The notes beneath the pieces were generated by a model. The model was not told where the DNA came from, ran no database searches, and saw only the letters and a list, made by a program, of their open reading frames with translations. From Oscillospiraceae bacterium (GTDB lineage Bacteria; Bacillota; Clostridia; Oscillospirales; CAG-272): a stretch of 64,000 nt of DNA. The stretch lies in assembly GCA_015064685.1 (NCBI GenBank), contig SVRT01000002.1, forward strand, positions 62,001 through 126,000, read 5' to 3'. A program made the translations under genes and the position numbers. Below are positions 46,048-55,476 of the stretch, one piece after another; the stretch's first letter is position 1, and every line of letters starts with the position of its first letter.

Positions 46048-47796
46048 TTACTTCCATCCACCGTTTTTGATAAATTCAGCAAGCAGGTCTCTTGCATACA
46101 CACCATCGTCGAATCTTACGATCTCTGTCAGGCGATTGGAAGAATATGTAGAGGTATAAGTGTCAGTTATCAAATAATAAGTGGCATTGGGATCTATGCT
46201 GTTTTTGATGCTTTCGCCGTATTCACCGCAGTAAATGTAGTAATTTGAGTTCGATGTCTCTAAAAACTTCTTATTAAGATCAGAGCCCTTTATCGAACAG
46301 AGAACAAGCTGATTATCGAAGGGAAGAAGCGACTGAAGATCGGAATATTTCACCTGTCCTGCATCAAGATCGTACGGACTTCTGGTGGATATGAATCCGC
46401 CTCCGAGAACGATATCATACTGATCTCCGAAAAGCTCAATACCTCTTTGGTAGTAAAGCTGAGCTACAGTAGCCTTGATTTGAGACGAGTATTTTGCAGA
46501 CGAGATCGTTCCGAGTACTTCATCCCCCTTTGCTATCTGGTCTTTATATTTCTCAAGAAGCTGATCGCGCAACGGATCTCCATCAAAGCTTGAATAACGT
46601 GAGGACTCAACGAATTCTGCTACACCGACAAAGGAGGTGAAGGTTACGGAGTTTATAGCGATCTCGACGTGTGAAATACCCTTGTTTTCGCCTCCGTTCT
46701 GAAGATGGTAAACACCGTATTCATCTATAAGCACATATCTTTGATGTGTATGTCCCTCAAAAACGAGATCAACGTATCCGTTTGAAAGCTCTGTATCGTA
46801 GTAGCTTGCAAGCTGCGCGCTACTCACTCTCGTGGGTGAATATTTGTTTTGTCCAAATCCGTCGTGAATTGAATATACAATAAAATCAACACCTATAGAA
46901 CGTAATCTTTCTGATTCGGCTTTAACAAGAGCAGTAAGATCATTTCCGACCTTGAAATAAACGGCGCTTGATTTATCGGCTGAAATTGAGGAATAGCAAT
47001 CGCCAATTGCGCCAATTATTCCGACCTGGATTCCGTTACACTCAACGATTACAGATGCCTCGCAGTAATCTACTCTTTGGTTTGTCTCACGGTCGTAGAT
47101 ATTAATAGCGAGAAGAGGGAATTCTGCAAGCTCGCAGTTGTCCTCAATGATCTCCTCACCCCAATCGTACTCGTGGTTGCCAAGAGTCATTGAAACAAAA
47201 TCAAGCTCGTTCATCCACTCTGTGATAATAAATCCGTTTGTCAGATTTGATTCGGAGCTACCTTGCCACATATCTCCGCTTGAAAGGAATACGGAGTTAT
47301 CATCTGTATTCAGTGTGCTCTTTAAATAGGCAGTAAGCTCGTCAACACCGGAGTTTGAATCAGTGTCCTTGAATTTACCGTGAAGGTCGTTCAATGCATA
47401 GAAATCAATACTGATAATTAGGGAAACGTTACATACATCACATTCACCGTCGTCGTTTTGATCTGTGTGTTTATCACAGATGTCACTTGTATCGGTTTCT
47501 TCTTCAGTTGTTGTACCGTCATTTTTATCAGTATTGTCTTCTGAATCAAGTTCAGTTGTTTCTTTAGTTATAGAATCAGAATCTGAGCTTTCGATTTCAG
47601 GTGCGGTTTCTTCTACCGCAGGGCTATCGGAAGTTTTTTCCGATTCAATGTCCTGTTCGGTAGATATGTAATCTTGTGTTTCTTGTTGCGTTGCATCGGT
47701 TTCTTTTTCTGCGTTTGTTAAATCACATCCGCAAAAGAGAGATATCAAGAGTAAAAGTGAAAGAGCGAATGATAATAATTTTACATTATATTTCAC
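46048..47796 (-). CDS. 5'-nucleotidase/metallophosphatase lipoprotein (UshA/YfkN type)
   Basis: A 582-residue surface lipoprotein that probably dephosphorylates extracellular nucleotides. The signal peptide ends LFCGC, then an acidic Ser/Thr/Glu linker and a short CDKHTDQNDDGECDVC cysteine motif near residue 108. The calcineurin-like metal site is complete: ALNDLHGKF (DxH), SSGDMWQGS (GD), TLGNHEYDWG (GNHE), SIHDGF (H) and FEGHTHQRY (GHTH). The 5'-nucleotidase C-terminal domain follows from about residue 400 (GGGFISTRSPYDLDAGQVKY). The start is the GTG at 47796, nine bases after AGGAGG. It lies 16 bases after the TraX-like gene, and thymidine kinase further upstream may salvage its products. 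Confidence 0.92.
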   Translation of the reverse strand: MKYNVKLLSFALSLLLLISLFCGCDLTNAEKETDATQQETQDYISTEQDIESEKTSDSPAVEETAPEIESSDSDSITKETTELDSEDNTDKNDGTTTEEETDTSDICDKHTDQNDDGECDVCNVSLIISIDFYALNDLHGKFKDTDSNSGVDELTAYLKSTLNTDDNSVFLSSGDMWQGSSESNLTNGFIITEWMNELDFVSMTLGNHEYDWGEEIIEDNCELAEFPLLAINIYDRETNQRVDYCEASVIVECNGIQVGIIGAIGDCYSSISADKSSAVYFKVGNDLTALVKAESERLRSIGVDFIVYSIHDGFGQNKYSPTRVSSAQLASYYDTELSNGYVDLVFEGHTHQRYVLIDEYGVYHLQNGGENKGISHVEIAINSVTFTSFVGVAEFVESSRYSSFDGDPLRDQLLEKYKDQIAKGDEVLGTISSAKYSSQIKATVAQLYYQRGIELFGDQYDIVLGGGFISTRSPYDLDAGQVKYSDLQSLLPFDNQLVLCSIKGSDLNKKFLETSNSNYYIYCGEYGESIKNSIDPNATYYLITDTYTSTYSSNRLTEIVRFDDGVYARDLLAEFIKNGGWK

Positions 47797-47812
47797 AAAT
47801 TCATTCCTCCTA

Positions 47813-48577
47813 TCAAAGATAGTTTATCAATAAAGCAATCCCCTCAATAATTACAAGATGTACGGGATAAAAGAAGTAGAAGGCATACTTTAGCTTTTTG
47901 TTGCCTACCTTGCCATTATAAAAAAGAACAAAGAGTACAGATATGAGACAGAAAAACTGTATGCCCGTCATTCTGCCCCAAATGCACAGCGGGATCAAGC
48001 CCAAGGTGAAGGAGATTATTCTGAGCCAATGAGTGTCCAAATGTTTTAGCGTGTCACTAACCGGTATATTCTTAAAATCGAAGAGAGATGTGAATACAGG
48101 AACGAGCATTCCGCAGAAGCCGTACTCAAAATGAACGATCTCGAAAACAAAATACCCGCAAGCAAGTGCTATGAGGAAGATCAGAACAGCCCCAACTTTA
48201 TTAATAAGTGATTCAGAGCAGAACAGCTGCTTTTTACTCCATTCAAGCAGGTAAATGTAAAGCACAGAAACGGAAAAAGTCATAAAAATATTTCCGTATA
48301 TCTGACCGCCATAGAAGAAGTAGAAAATACCAAACAAAGCACCGATAGTAAAAAGCGTCAAAAAACGCTTCACTTTGTTTTTTGTATATCTGCATCCCTC
48401 TGCAATAAAGAACGCAAAAAGCGGAAAGGCAAGTCTACCAATTATTCTGAATGGCAAGTAGTCATTAAGAAGCTCAAGTCCTATGTGGTCTATTGCCATT
48501 AGAACACAAGCAATGATCTTTAAGGTAGAGCCGCTCAAAAATCCAATTTTATTATAGCTGTTTTCAATATGCATCAT
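47813..48577 (-). CDS. TraX-like membrane protein
   Basis: A 254-residue polytopic membrane protein of the TraX family (named after the F-plasmid pilin acetylase, but widespread in Firmicutes as chromosomal genes of unclear role). Seen: STLKIIACVLMAIDHIGLELL at the N terminus, RIIGRLAFPLFAFFIAEGCRYTKN and LVIIEGIALLI at the end, with about seven to eight membrane helices. The Asp-His pair (MAIDHIG) and the Arg-Leu-Ala-Phe-Pro segment are family hallmarks. No conjugation gene is nearby, so a pilin role is unlikely. The ATG overlaps the thymidine kinase stop (ATGA). Confidence 0.88.
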   Translation of the reverse strand: MMHIENSYNKIGFLSGSTLKIIACVLMAIDHIGLELLNDYLPFRIIGRLAFPLFAFFIAEGCRYTKNKVKRFLTLFTIGALFGIFYFFYGGQIYGNIFMTFSVSVLYIYLLEWSKKQLFCSESLINKVGAVLIFLIALACGYFVFEIVHFEYGFCGMLVPVFTSLFDFKNIPVSDTLKHLDTHWLRIISFTLGLIPLCIWGRMTGIQFFCLISVLFVLFYNGKVGNKKLKYAFYFFYPVHLVIIEGIALLINYL

Positions 48578-49143
48578 TTATGCGTTGCTTTTTTCCAGCA
48601 GCTGTGGCACATTGCAACGTATGAGTCATTACCGCCTATAAGTATCTGACCGCCGCTTGTAACAACGTTGCCCTCTCCGTCAATTCTTGCGTTTACGATC
48701 GCCTTACTTCCGCAAGAACAAATCGTTTTGATCTCGTTTATTGAATCGGCAATTTCAAAAAGACGTCTGCTACCCTCAAAAAGGTTAGTCAAGAAGTCTG
48801 TTCTCAGTCCAAAGCAGAGAACGGGAATGTCAAGCTCATCAACGATTCTTCTAAGCTGATCTATTTGTTTAGCGGTGAAGAACTGACATTCGTCAGCAAT
48901 AACTGCGTGATAACCATCAAGCTTATTAAATTCAGCGTAAAGATCTGTTTCGGGCTTAGCAATATAAGCGTGTTCGGAAAGACCTATTCTTGAACGAACT
49001 ATATCAGCACCGTCTCTGTCGTCAAGCGAGGGCTTGATAAGCCATACTCGCATGCCTCTTTCTTCATAGTTAAACTTAGTTATAAGTGCATTCGCTGTCT
49101 TGGATGAGCCCATTGCTCCGTATTTGAAATACAACTTTGCCAT
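48574..49143 (-). CDS. tdk: Thymidine kinase
   Basis: A 189-residue type II thymidine kinase of the salvage pathway that phosphorylates thymidine with ATP. Seen: P-loop KYGAMGSSKTANAL, lid-like DDRDGADIVRSRIGL, catalytic Glu in VIADECQFF, FGLRTDFLTNLFEGSRRLFE, zinc-site Cys residues ICSCGSKA and MCHSCWKK, and the substrate-binding QILIGGNDSYVAMC. The start is the ATG at 49143, eight bases after GAGGAG; a TTG five codons upstream extends the frame, but the ribosome site lies inside that extension. One base separates it from the pepT stop, so it belongs to the pepT transcript. Confidence 0.95.
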   Translation of the reverse strand: MAKLYFKYGAMGSSKTANALITKFNYEERGMRVWLIKPSLDDRDGADIVRSRIGLSEHAYIAKPETDLYAEFNKLDGYHAVIADECQFFTAKQIDQLRRIVDELDIPVLCFGLRTDFLTNLFEGSRRLFEIADSINEIKTICSCGSKAIVNARIDGEGNVVTSGGQILIGGNDSYVAMCHSCWKKATHK

Positions 49144-49144
49144 C

Positions 49145-50368
49145 TTAATTCTCCTCAATCGCAGTATTCAAAATAAGTCTTTCAACGATATCAACGACTT
49201 TGTTCAAGGATTCAACCGAAAGGAACTCAAATCTTGAGTGGAAGTTTTCGCCGCCTGTGCAAATGTTGGGACAGGGAAGACCCATAAATGAAAGTCTTGC
49301 TCCGTCTGTTCCTCCTCGAATAGGGCAAACAACGGGAGTTACCCCAACCTCAAGCATCGCTTTTTTGGCACGGTCTACTGTATACATATGATCGTCAATG
49401 ATCTCTTTCATGTTGTAATAAGAGTCCCTGACTGTTGCAATGCAGGTTTCAGCACCGTATTTTTCATTTATCGCGTTCGCACAATCTGTAAACAGTCTCT
49501 TTTTTTCGATAAACTTTTCCTTATCATGATCGCGAATGATATAAATAAGCTCGGCGTTTTCGCAGTCGCCATTCATATCGCAAAGATGGAAAAATCCTTC
49601 GTAACCCTCTGTTTTAGCTGGGATCTGATCGGGCGGGAGCATTGAATTGAATTCCATTGCAACAAGCTGTGCATTTTTCATTTTATCCTTTGCGGAACCG
49701 GGATGAATTGAAATACCGTTGAATACTGCCTTAGCTGCAGCAGCATTAAAATTCTCATATTCAAGCTCGCCAAGCGCGCCGCCGTCAACCGTATATGCGT
49801 AATCTGCTGCGAATTTCTGAACGTCGAAGTGATCCGCGCCTCGACCGATCTCCTCATCGGGAGTGAAGCATATCTTAATGCAGCCGTGAGGAGCGTTGCT
49901 TTTAATAATGCGTTCTACCGCGGAAACAATTGCGCACACACCGGCTTTATCGTCTGCGCCGAGAAGCGTTGTTCCGTCGGTAACTATAAGATGATCTCCA
50001 ACGTAGTTTTTCAAGTTGGGATAATCGTTTTCGGTAAGGTATATTTCTTTTTCGCTGTTGAGACAGACGTCTCCGCCCTTGTACTCAACGATCTTCGCAT
50101 TTATGGGATAGTCCGCGCATGCGTCCGAGGTGTCTACGTGAGCGATAAGGCCCAATGTTACCTTTACCTTGTCGGTGTTTGCGGGAAGAGTTGTGTAAAG
50201 ATAGCCTTTTTGGTCGAGTTCTACGTCGGAAAGACCGAGCGAGATAAGCTCGTCGGCAAGATAACGGCTAAGGACAAGCTGCTTATCAGAGCTTGGAACC
50301 GTGTCCGATCCTTCGTCAGACATGGTGGGGAAAGAAACGTATTTTAAAAATCTGTTTGTGATATCCAT
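49145..50368 (-). CDS. pepT: Peptidase T (tripeptide aminopeptidase)
   Basis: A 407-residue M20-family zinc aminopeptidase that removes the N-terminal residue of tripeptides in the cytoplasm. Di-zinc ligands are visible: IAHVDTSDA (His, Asp), LLGADDKAGV (bridging Asp), FTPDEEIGRG (catalytic and ligand Glu), TVDGGALGELEYENF (Asp) and GGENFHSRFEF (His). The motif GGTDGARLSFMGLPCPN is also typical. Full length. It is first in a transcript that continues into tdk, the TraX-like gene and the 5'-nucleotidase, and it has its own promoter. Confidence 0.95.
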   Translation of the reverse strand: MDITNRFLKYVSFPTMSDEGSDTVPSSDKQLVLSRYLADELISLGLSDVELDQKGYLYTTLPANTDKVKVTLGLIAHVDTSDACADYPINAKIVEYKGGDVCLNSEKEIYLTENDYPNLKNYVGDHLIVTDGTTLLGADDKAGVCAIVSAVERIIKSNAPHGCIKICFTPDEEIGRGADHFDVQKFAADYAYTVDGGALGELEYENFNAAAAKAVFNGISIHPGSAKDKMKNAQLVAMEFNSMLPPDQIPAKTEGYEGFFHLCDMNGDCENAELIYIIRDHDKEKFIEKKRLFTDCANAINEKYGAETCIATVRDSYYNMKEIIDDHMYTVDRAKKAMLEVGVTPVVCPIRGGTDGARLSFMGLPCPNICTGGENFHSRFEFLSVESLNKVVDIVERLILNTAIEEN

Positions 50369-50403
50369 AATATCCCTCGTTTCGACAATTTCATATTTAT
50401 TAC

Positions 50404-50432
50404 ATTATATCATAGTTTGAATCTTTCTACAA
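50404..50432 (-). promoter_or_regulatory. Promoter of the pepT transcript
   Basis: Minus strand TATAAT (50404-50409) is perfect; the -35 TTGTAG (50427-50432) is 17 bases away and only partly matches. Confidence 0.65.
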
Positions 50433-50461
50433 GCATTAAATCAGGATTATTTGAAAAAAAT

Positions 50462-50490
50462 TTGACAGGTGATGAATAAAGTGATATAAT
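50462..50490 (+). promoter_or_regulatory. Consensus sigma-A promoter of glpK
   Basis: TTGACA (50462-50467), a 17-base spacer and TATAAT (50485-50490) match the consensus exactly, 37 bases before the glpK start. It is divergent from the pepT promoter. Confidence 0.9.
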
Positions 50491-50527
50491 TGAATTGTAA
50501 ATCAAAAAGTAAAGGATCTATCTGACA

Positions 50528-52042
50528 ATGAAAAAATACATTCTTGCCCTTGATGAGGGAACAACAAGCGCACGCGCGATACTTTTTGACCGTGAATCAA
50601 ATATTATTTCCGTTGCACAGCACGAATTTCCTCAGTATTATCCGTATCCCGGATGGGTTGAGCAGGAGCCGATGGAGATTTATGCAAATCAGTATGCGGC
50701 ACTTACAGAGTGTATCGCGAAAAGCGGAATCGATCCCGAGGAGATTGCGGCGGTCGGTATAACCAATCAGCGCGAGACTGTCATTGCATGGAATAAAAAC
50801 ACGGGTAAACCTATTTGCCGTGCTATTGTCTGGCAATGCAGAAGAACTGCCGATATTTGCGATAAGTTAACAGATGACGGTCACGGCGACTATATAAGAA
50901 AAACAACGGGACTCAGAATCGATCCGTATTTCAGTGGAACAAAGATCAAATGGATACTTGATAACGTGTGTGGCGCTAAAGAAATGGCAAGCAACGGTGA
51001 ACTTTTGGTAGGTACAGTTGACACTTGGCTTACATGGAAGTTGACAGAAGGAAAGGTTTTCGTCACAGACGTCACAAATGCGTCCAGGACCATGCTTTGC
51101 AACATACATACCGGTCAATGGGACGAAAGAATGCTCGAAATACTTGATATCCCGAGATCGATATTACCTGATATTAAAAGCAGTAGCGAAATATACGGAT
51201 ATTTTGAGTGTATGGGATCAAAGCTGCCGATCGCAGGAATGGCAGGAGACCAGCAGGCAGCACTCTTCGGACAATGCTGCTTTGAATCAGGAGAGGCAAA
51301 GAATACCTACGGAACGGGATGCTTCCTCTTGGCACACACAGGAACCAAAGCAGTAGAAAGCCAGAATGGACTCTTGACTACGGTTGCCGCGACAGAAAAG
51401 GGAAAGATGTTGGAGTATGCGCTTGAAGGTAGCGTTTTCGTTGGCGGGGCAATTGTCAGATGGCTTCGAGATGAGCTTAAATTTATCAGAAAATCGTCAG
51501 AAAGTGAGAAATATGCCCTTGAGGTTGAAAACAATGGCGGAGTTTATCTTGTCCCGGCGTTTTCCGGACTTGGTGCTCCATTCTGGGATATGCGCGCTTC
51601 GGGAACTATCGTAGGTCTTACAGCCGGATCAAATAAAAACCATATTATTCGCGCCGCTTTAGAATCGATAGCATATCAGTCAGAGGACGTTATCTCTGCT
51701 ATGAATGAAGATATTAAGCTATTTAAAGCCGATACCACTGAAATTATTTCAAGTCTCAGAGTTGACGGAGGCGCATCTGCAAACGATCTTCTGATGCAAA
51801 TGCAGAGTGATATTTCGGGTATTGAGGTCATCAGACCAACAAGTGCCGAGGCTACTGCCGCAGGCGCCGCCTATCTTGCGGGACTTGCAACAGGATTCTA
51901 TAAAAGCCGCGATGAGCTTAAGGAATTAATGAGTATAAAAAACACCTTTATACCCACTATTACTGAAGAAGAAAGACTTCAAAGCATTACCAAATGGCAT
52001 AAGGCTATCAAGGCGTGCCGCGCCTTTTCAGAGGAGGAATAA
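50528..52042 (+). CDS. glpK: Glycerol kinase
   Basis: A 504-residue FGGY kinase that converts glycerol to glycerol-3-phosphate, entering glycolysis or lipid synthesis. Seen: [15 protein letters not shown] (phosphate 1), [75 protein letters not shown] and the C-terminal [16 protein letters not shown], all strongly conserved in GlpK. The length is normal. The upstream promoter is perfect, so transcription may be limited by a regulator or catabolite control not visible here. No glpF facilitator is in the window; a lipase-like gene starts three bases after the stop. Confidence 0.97.
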   Translation: MKKYILALDEGTTSARAILFDRESNIISVAQHEFPQYYPYPGWVEQEPMEIYANQYAALTECIAKSGIDPEEIAAVGITNQRETVIAWNKNTGKPICRAIVWQCRRTADICDKLTDDGHGDYIRKTTGLRIDPYFSGTKIKWILDNVCGAKEMASNGELLVGTVDTWLTWKLTEGKVFVTDVTNASRTMLCNIHTGQWDERMLEILDIPRSILPDIKSSSEIYGYFECMGSKLPIAGMAGDQQAALFGQCCFESGEAKNTYGTGCFLLAHTGTKAVESQNGLLTTVAATEKGKMLEYALEGSVFVGGAIVRWLRDELKFIRKSSESEKYALEVENNGGVYLVPAFSGLGAPFWDMRASGTIVGLTAGSNKNHIIRAALESIAYQSEDVISAMNEDIKLFKADTTEIISSLRVDGGASANDLLMQMQSDISGIEVIRPTSAEATAAGAAYLAGLATGFYKSRDELKELMSIKNTFIPTITEEERLQSITKWHKAIKACRAFSEEE

Positions 52043-52044
52043 CA

Positions 52045-52971
52045 ATGAGTATTGAAATAATAAAGAAAAAAGTGCGCTCAAGCGACGGTATACATAATCT
52101 TGCAGGTGTTATCTATCTGCCGCAAGGTGAAATCAAGGGAATATATCACGTTGTACACGGAATGACCGAACATATCGGAAGATATGACAGATTTATGAGA
52201 GATATAGCCGATTTGGGATTTCTCTGCTTTGGATATGATAACCTTGGACACGGGTATACCGCAAAAGATAAAAGTGAGCTTGGCTATATTGCCAAAAAGA
52301 ATGGCTGGGATCTACTTGCCAAGGACGTTAAGGTTTATTCGGATGCAATAAGAGCAGACTACGGAAAGGATCTGCCGTACTATCTTATGGGACACAGTAT
52401 GGGCTCATTTATCGTAAGACTTGCAGCTGAAAAATATGTGACACCCACAAAGCTTATTATTATGGGAACAGGTGGACCTAATCCTGCTGCAGGTGCCGGA
52501 CTTGCTGTTATAGAGACTATCAAGCTCTTCAAAGGCGATAGATATATTTCAAAGTTTGTTGACAAGCTCGCATTCGGCAGCTACAACAAAAAGTTTACCG
52601 ATAACGATTCAAATAACAGCTCTTGGCTCACAACTGATATGTCAGTCAGAAAGCAATACTGGTCGGATGATTTCTGCACTTTCAAATTTACCGTTAGTGC
52701 AATGGGTGATCTTATCCGTGTAATGAAATATTCTAACCGTAAAGCATGGTTTAAGAATATTTCATCAAACCTTCCTATTCTTCTCGTATCAGGCGAGGAA
52801 GATCCCGTAGGAAACTACGGAAAAGGAGTTATCTACGTAGGAGAAACATTAAAAAAGCACGGTAAAAATGCCGCTTATATTTTATATAATGGTGCAAGAC
52901 ACGAAATACTCAATGATTTTACCTATGATCAGGTAAAAAATGATATTATTTCGTTTATTGAGGGAGAATAA
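52045..52971 (+). CDS. Alpha/beta hydrolase, monoacylglycerol-lipase-like
   Basis: A 308-residue serine hydrolase of the Hydrolase_4 (lysophospholipase/monoacylglycerol lipase) group. Seen: oxyanion region VVHGMTEHIGRYDRF, nucleophile GHSMGSF, acid region LVSGEEDPVGNYG and catalytic His in NGARHEILND. There is no signal peptide, so it acts in the cytoplasm. The start is the ATG at 52045, six bases after GAGGAGG; the frame extends ten codons earlier into glpK, but without its own site. Position directly after glpK suggests it frees glycerol from acylglycerols for the kinase; this is inference from context. Confidence 0.9.
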   Translation: MSIEIIKKKVRSSDGIHNLAGVIYLPQGEIKGIYHVVHGMTEHIGRYDRFMRDIADLGFLCFGYDNLGHGYTAKDKSELGYIAKKNGWDLLAKDVKVYSDAIRADYGKDLPYYLMGHSMGSFIVRLAAEKYVTPTKLIIMGTGGPNPAAGAGLAVIETIKLFKGDRYISKFVDKLAFGSYNKKFTDNDSNNSSWLTTDMSVRKQYWSDDFCTFKFTVSAMGDLIRVMKYSNRKAWFKNISSNLPILLVSGEEDPVGNYGKGVIYVGETLKKHGKNAAYILYNGARHEILNDFTYDQVKNDIISFIEGE

Positions 52972-52974
52972 AAA

Positions 52975-53502
52975 ATGAATCATAGCGAACTGATTAGAGT
53001 CCGTCAATCCTGCCGCGCATACGATCACGAAAAAGCAGTTGAAAAAGAAAAGCTTAATGCCATTCTTGAAGCAGGAAGGCTGGCGCCGTCTGCCTGCAAC
53101 GGTCAACCGTATCACATAACCGTTTGTGAGGGTGAAACTGCTAAGAAGGTTGCCGAGTGTGTGACAGGACTGGGAATGAATAAATTTGCTAAGGATGCAC
53201 CTATTCTCCTTGTTATTTCCGAAGAGGATTACGTTGCAAGCGCAGCTTTCGGAGCAAAGGTTAAGAAAAACGATTACAGATCAATTGACATAGGTATACT
53301 TGCAGCTTACCTTACAAGTGAAGCAGCAGACATAGGTCTTGGTACGTGTATACTCGGCTGGTTTGACGATGAGAAAATAAGAGCAATTTGCTCACTTGAT
53401 AAGCCCGTCAGACTTGTAATAACTCTTGGATATCCCAAAGCAGATGAAAAAATTCGCGAGAAGAAGCGTAAAAATATTGACGAATTGGTTACGTATAAGT
53501 GA
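52975..53502 (+). CDS. Nitroreductase family flavoprotein
   Basis: A 175-residue FMN-dependent nitroreductase-family oxidoreductase. Seen: the FMN phosphate-binding start IRVRQSCRAYDHEKAVEKE, the signature RLAPSACNGQPYHI, the central segment DIGILAAYLTSEAADIGLGTCILGWF and the C-terminal GYPKADEKIREKKR. Its short length matches the smaller subgroup of the family. It lies three bases after the lipase-like gene, so the three genes form one operon. The physiological acceptor is not predictable. Confidence 0.92.
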   Translation: MNHSELIRVRQSCRAYDHEKAVEKEKLNAILEAGRLAPSACNGQPYHITVCEGETAKKVAECVTGLGMNKFAKDAPILLVISEEDYVASAAFGAKVKKNDYRSIDIGILAAYLTSEAADIGLGTCILGWFDDEKIRAICSLDKPVRLVITLGYPKADEKIREKKRKNIDELVTYK

Positions 53503-53503
53503 A

Positions 53504-53540
53504 AAAAAGGCTTTCCCTCCTCGGGAAAGCCTTTAAAATT
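53504..53540. terminator. Bidirectional terminator between the glpK operon and the DUF4838 gene
   Basis: An inverted repeat with arms AAAGGCTTTCCC (53506-53517) and GGGAAAGCCTTT (53523-53534) lies between convergent genes, with A-rich and T-rich flanks on both sides. Confidence 0.88.
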
Positions 53541-53547
53541 TTAAAAA

Positions 53548-55431
53548 TCAGTTTTTGAAATCCATAAATCCTATCGCACCCTCAAGATTGATCCTCTCAA
53601 TGGTCATCGCGTAATAGAACATAGTATCAAGCACGCCTTGGAGCTTGTCCTCGTATTTCCATGCAAGATCGATAGACTCGTCACGGAGCTTGTTGCCGCC
53701 CTCAATATCTCCGTCAAGACGGATAACGATACCTCTACCGAGAGTGAGGTATATCTGTCTGTGAAGCTCTAAAAGCTCCCAGGATGCCTTGTGGCAGGGA
53801 TCGGTAACGGTTGAAATTCTCGAGGAAATAAGAGGCTCGATTTCCTCCATCGCTTTAACTGCTGCACGCATATCTTTTTTGAATTGATCGCGGTCAACCT
53901 TTACTTGGCTTCTTATAGCGCCGATATCAAATCCTCTTGAAAGGGTTGCAAAATAATTGCAAAGATATTCAGTGTCCTCATTACCAAAGCTTGCAGAGTA
54001 AAGATCCTTTTTAACCTCATTAAAATCAGTATTGATATTCCAAAGCGTTCTCGCCATCGTTGTCATTGCGATCGAGGTAGGGAACGCGTTTCTCTGAAGC
54101 TGACAGCTGATAAGACCGCTCATACCGAGACCCGTGAAATTCTTGATATCCTGATGAAGCACCTTTGCGATGCATTCACCGCCTGCATCGAGAATATGGT
54201 CCCACATAAGATGATAGTCAAAGTCAACTGCGTCTCCCTCGGGACAGAACTGCTCCCATACGTACATTGAAGAAAGATTTTCGTCAACAGAACGAGGCAA
54301 ACTGTACGCATTGATTTGATATTTTGGCACAGTCTTTATCTTGTACTCGCTTGGGAAAGATTCGCCAAATGTCCTCGAGATCGGAGCAAACATCATAATT
54401 ATGTTGTCGCTATGCTCGATCTTCTCATGAATGGGTGGATTGGTTTTATTTCCGCTGATCGAGAAGACGACCTTGTTCTTCCATCCGCGCTTGTTGAACT
54501 CTCTGGTTATAATGTTGACCATATTCACGTAATAATCAGAGTAATGATATTTTGTGCATTCGGGGCATTCGCAGGTGTTGTTCGGGAAATCGCCAAGCCA
54601 GAAATGAATAACGTCTGATTCGGGATTTTTCTCAACGTAATCTATAACCGCACCCGTCATTTTCTCGATAACATAAGGATTGGAGTAACAGAGCTGTGTT
54701 GCAACCGGAGAGTTTTCGTAAACGTATCGTTTTCCGCCAACCATTGCACATATATCCTTGTATTCCTGCGGAATGGTATCGGGATCTACAGGATCCCAAC
54801 CGTTATTTTTGATTCCAAAGGGCTCGCACGTCCAACCGTGTCCCATTCTCTGAAGGAGAAGACCGCGTTTCTTGATCTCACGTGTCATTATCTTAACGTA
54901 TTCGACTGCTTTTTCTTCAGTAAATGTCTCCGGTTGCTTATAAGGATTTTTTCTGTGACCGTACCATCTGTCAAAGAAGATAAATGCATCGTCAAACTGA
55001 ATATAATACCCGTTCATACCGACCTTGGGAAGCCATTCTATCATATCCAGAACGTTCTCAATGGATACTGCGCCCTCTATACACATAACACGGTGACGGC
55101 GGTCAGCTGCTTCGTGAATATTCACGTCGCAGGGAATACAGTTCTGAGGTATGTATGTTCCTTTTTCGCCGGGACGGTTCCACTTTATACCCCACTCGCT
55201 GAGCAAGCGGTAAACGCCTATAAGAACACTTCTTTCGTTTGATCCCGCAATGAAACCTTTTTTATCATTAACCTTGATCTCAATCGCGTCGTCATACACC
55301 TTATCCTTGATCTTTTCATCGGTTATTCCGAGATCGTCAAATAGTTCAAGATCGATTTCGGCATTAACTCCGATAATCGAAAGATATTTGTCAAGCTCTT
55401 GTCTTGCAAATCCAATAACATCGTATTTCAA
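53548..55431 (-). CDS. DUF4838 glycoside hydrolase-like protein (GH163-like)
   Basis: A 627-residue protein of the DUF4838 type, a TIM-barrel family that I link to the GH163 endo-beta-N-acetylglucosaminidases of gut bacteria. Seen: an N-terminal GH20-like alpha/beta part (AGSNERSVLIGVYRLLSEWG), the barrel start GAVSIENVLDMIEWLPKVGM, the hallmark HFWLGDFPNNTCECPEC with its Cys cluster, and a helical C-terminal region. There is no signal peptide, so it would act on imported glycans. I favour the TTG at 55431, five bases after GGAGGTG; an ATG at 55470 in frame lies at the predicted transcription start with no ribosome site, and its extension covers a palindrome. Monocistronic. Confidence 0.82.
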   Translation of the reverse strand: MKYDVIGFARQELDKYLSIIGVNAEIDLELFDDLGITDEKIKDKVYDDAIEIKVNDKKGFIAGSNERSVLIGVYRLLSEWGIKWNRPGEKGTYIPQNCIPCDVNIHEAADRRHRVMCIEGAVSIENVLDMIEWLPKVGMNGYYIQFDDAFIFFDRWYGHRKNPYKQPETFTEEKAVEYVKIMTREIKKRGLLLQRMGHGWTCEPFGIKNNGWDPVDPDTIPQEYKDICAMVGGKRYVYENSPVATQLCYSNPYVIEKMTGAVIDYVEKNPESDVIHFWLGDFPNNTCECPECTKYHYSDYYVNMVNIITREFNKRGWKNKVVFSISGNKTNPPIHEKIEHSDNIIMMFAPISRTFGESFPSEYKIKTVPKYQINAYSLPRSVDENLSSMYVWEQFCPEGDAVDFDYHLMWDHILDAGGECIAKVLHQDIKNFTGLGMSGLISCQLQRNAFPTSIAMTTMARTLWNINTDFNEVKKDLYSASFGNEDTEYLCNYFATLSRGFDIGAIRSQVKVDRDQFKKDMRAAVKAMEEIEPLISSRISTVTDPCHKASWELLELHRQIYLTLGRGIVIRLDGDIEGGNKLRDESIDLAWKYEDKLQGVLDTMFYYAMTIERINLEGAIGFMDFKN

Positions 55432-55451
55432 AATAGCACCTCCAAGATAAT

Positions 55452-55465
55452 CATCATAAATGATG
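55452..55465 (-). promoter_or_regulatory. Palindrome in the DUF4838 leader, possible operator
   Basis: The perfect palindrome CATCAT-TT-ATGATG lies just downstream of the predicted transcription start and before the ribosome site, a typical place for a repressor site. Confidence 0.5.
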
Positions 55466-55476
55466 TCCATAAAATG

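Noticed and set aside
47813..48577. TraX-like gene as evidence of a conjugative element
   Set aside because: TraX homologues are common chromosomal genes in Firmicutes and no relaxase, coupling protein or integrase lies in the window.
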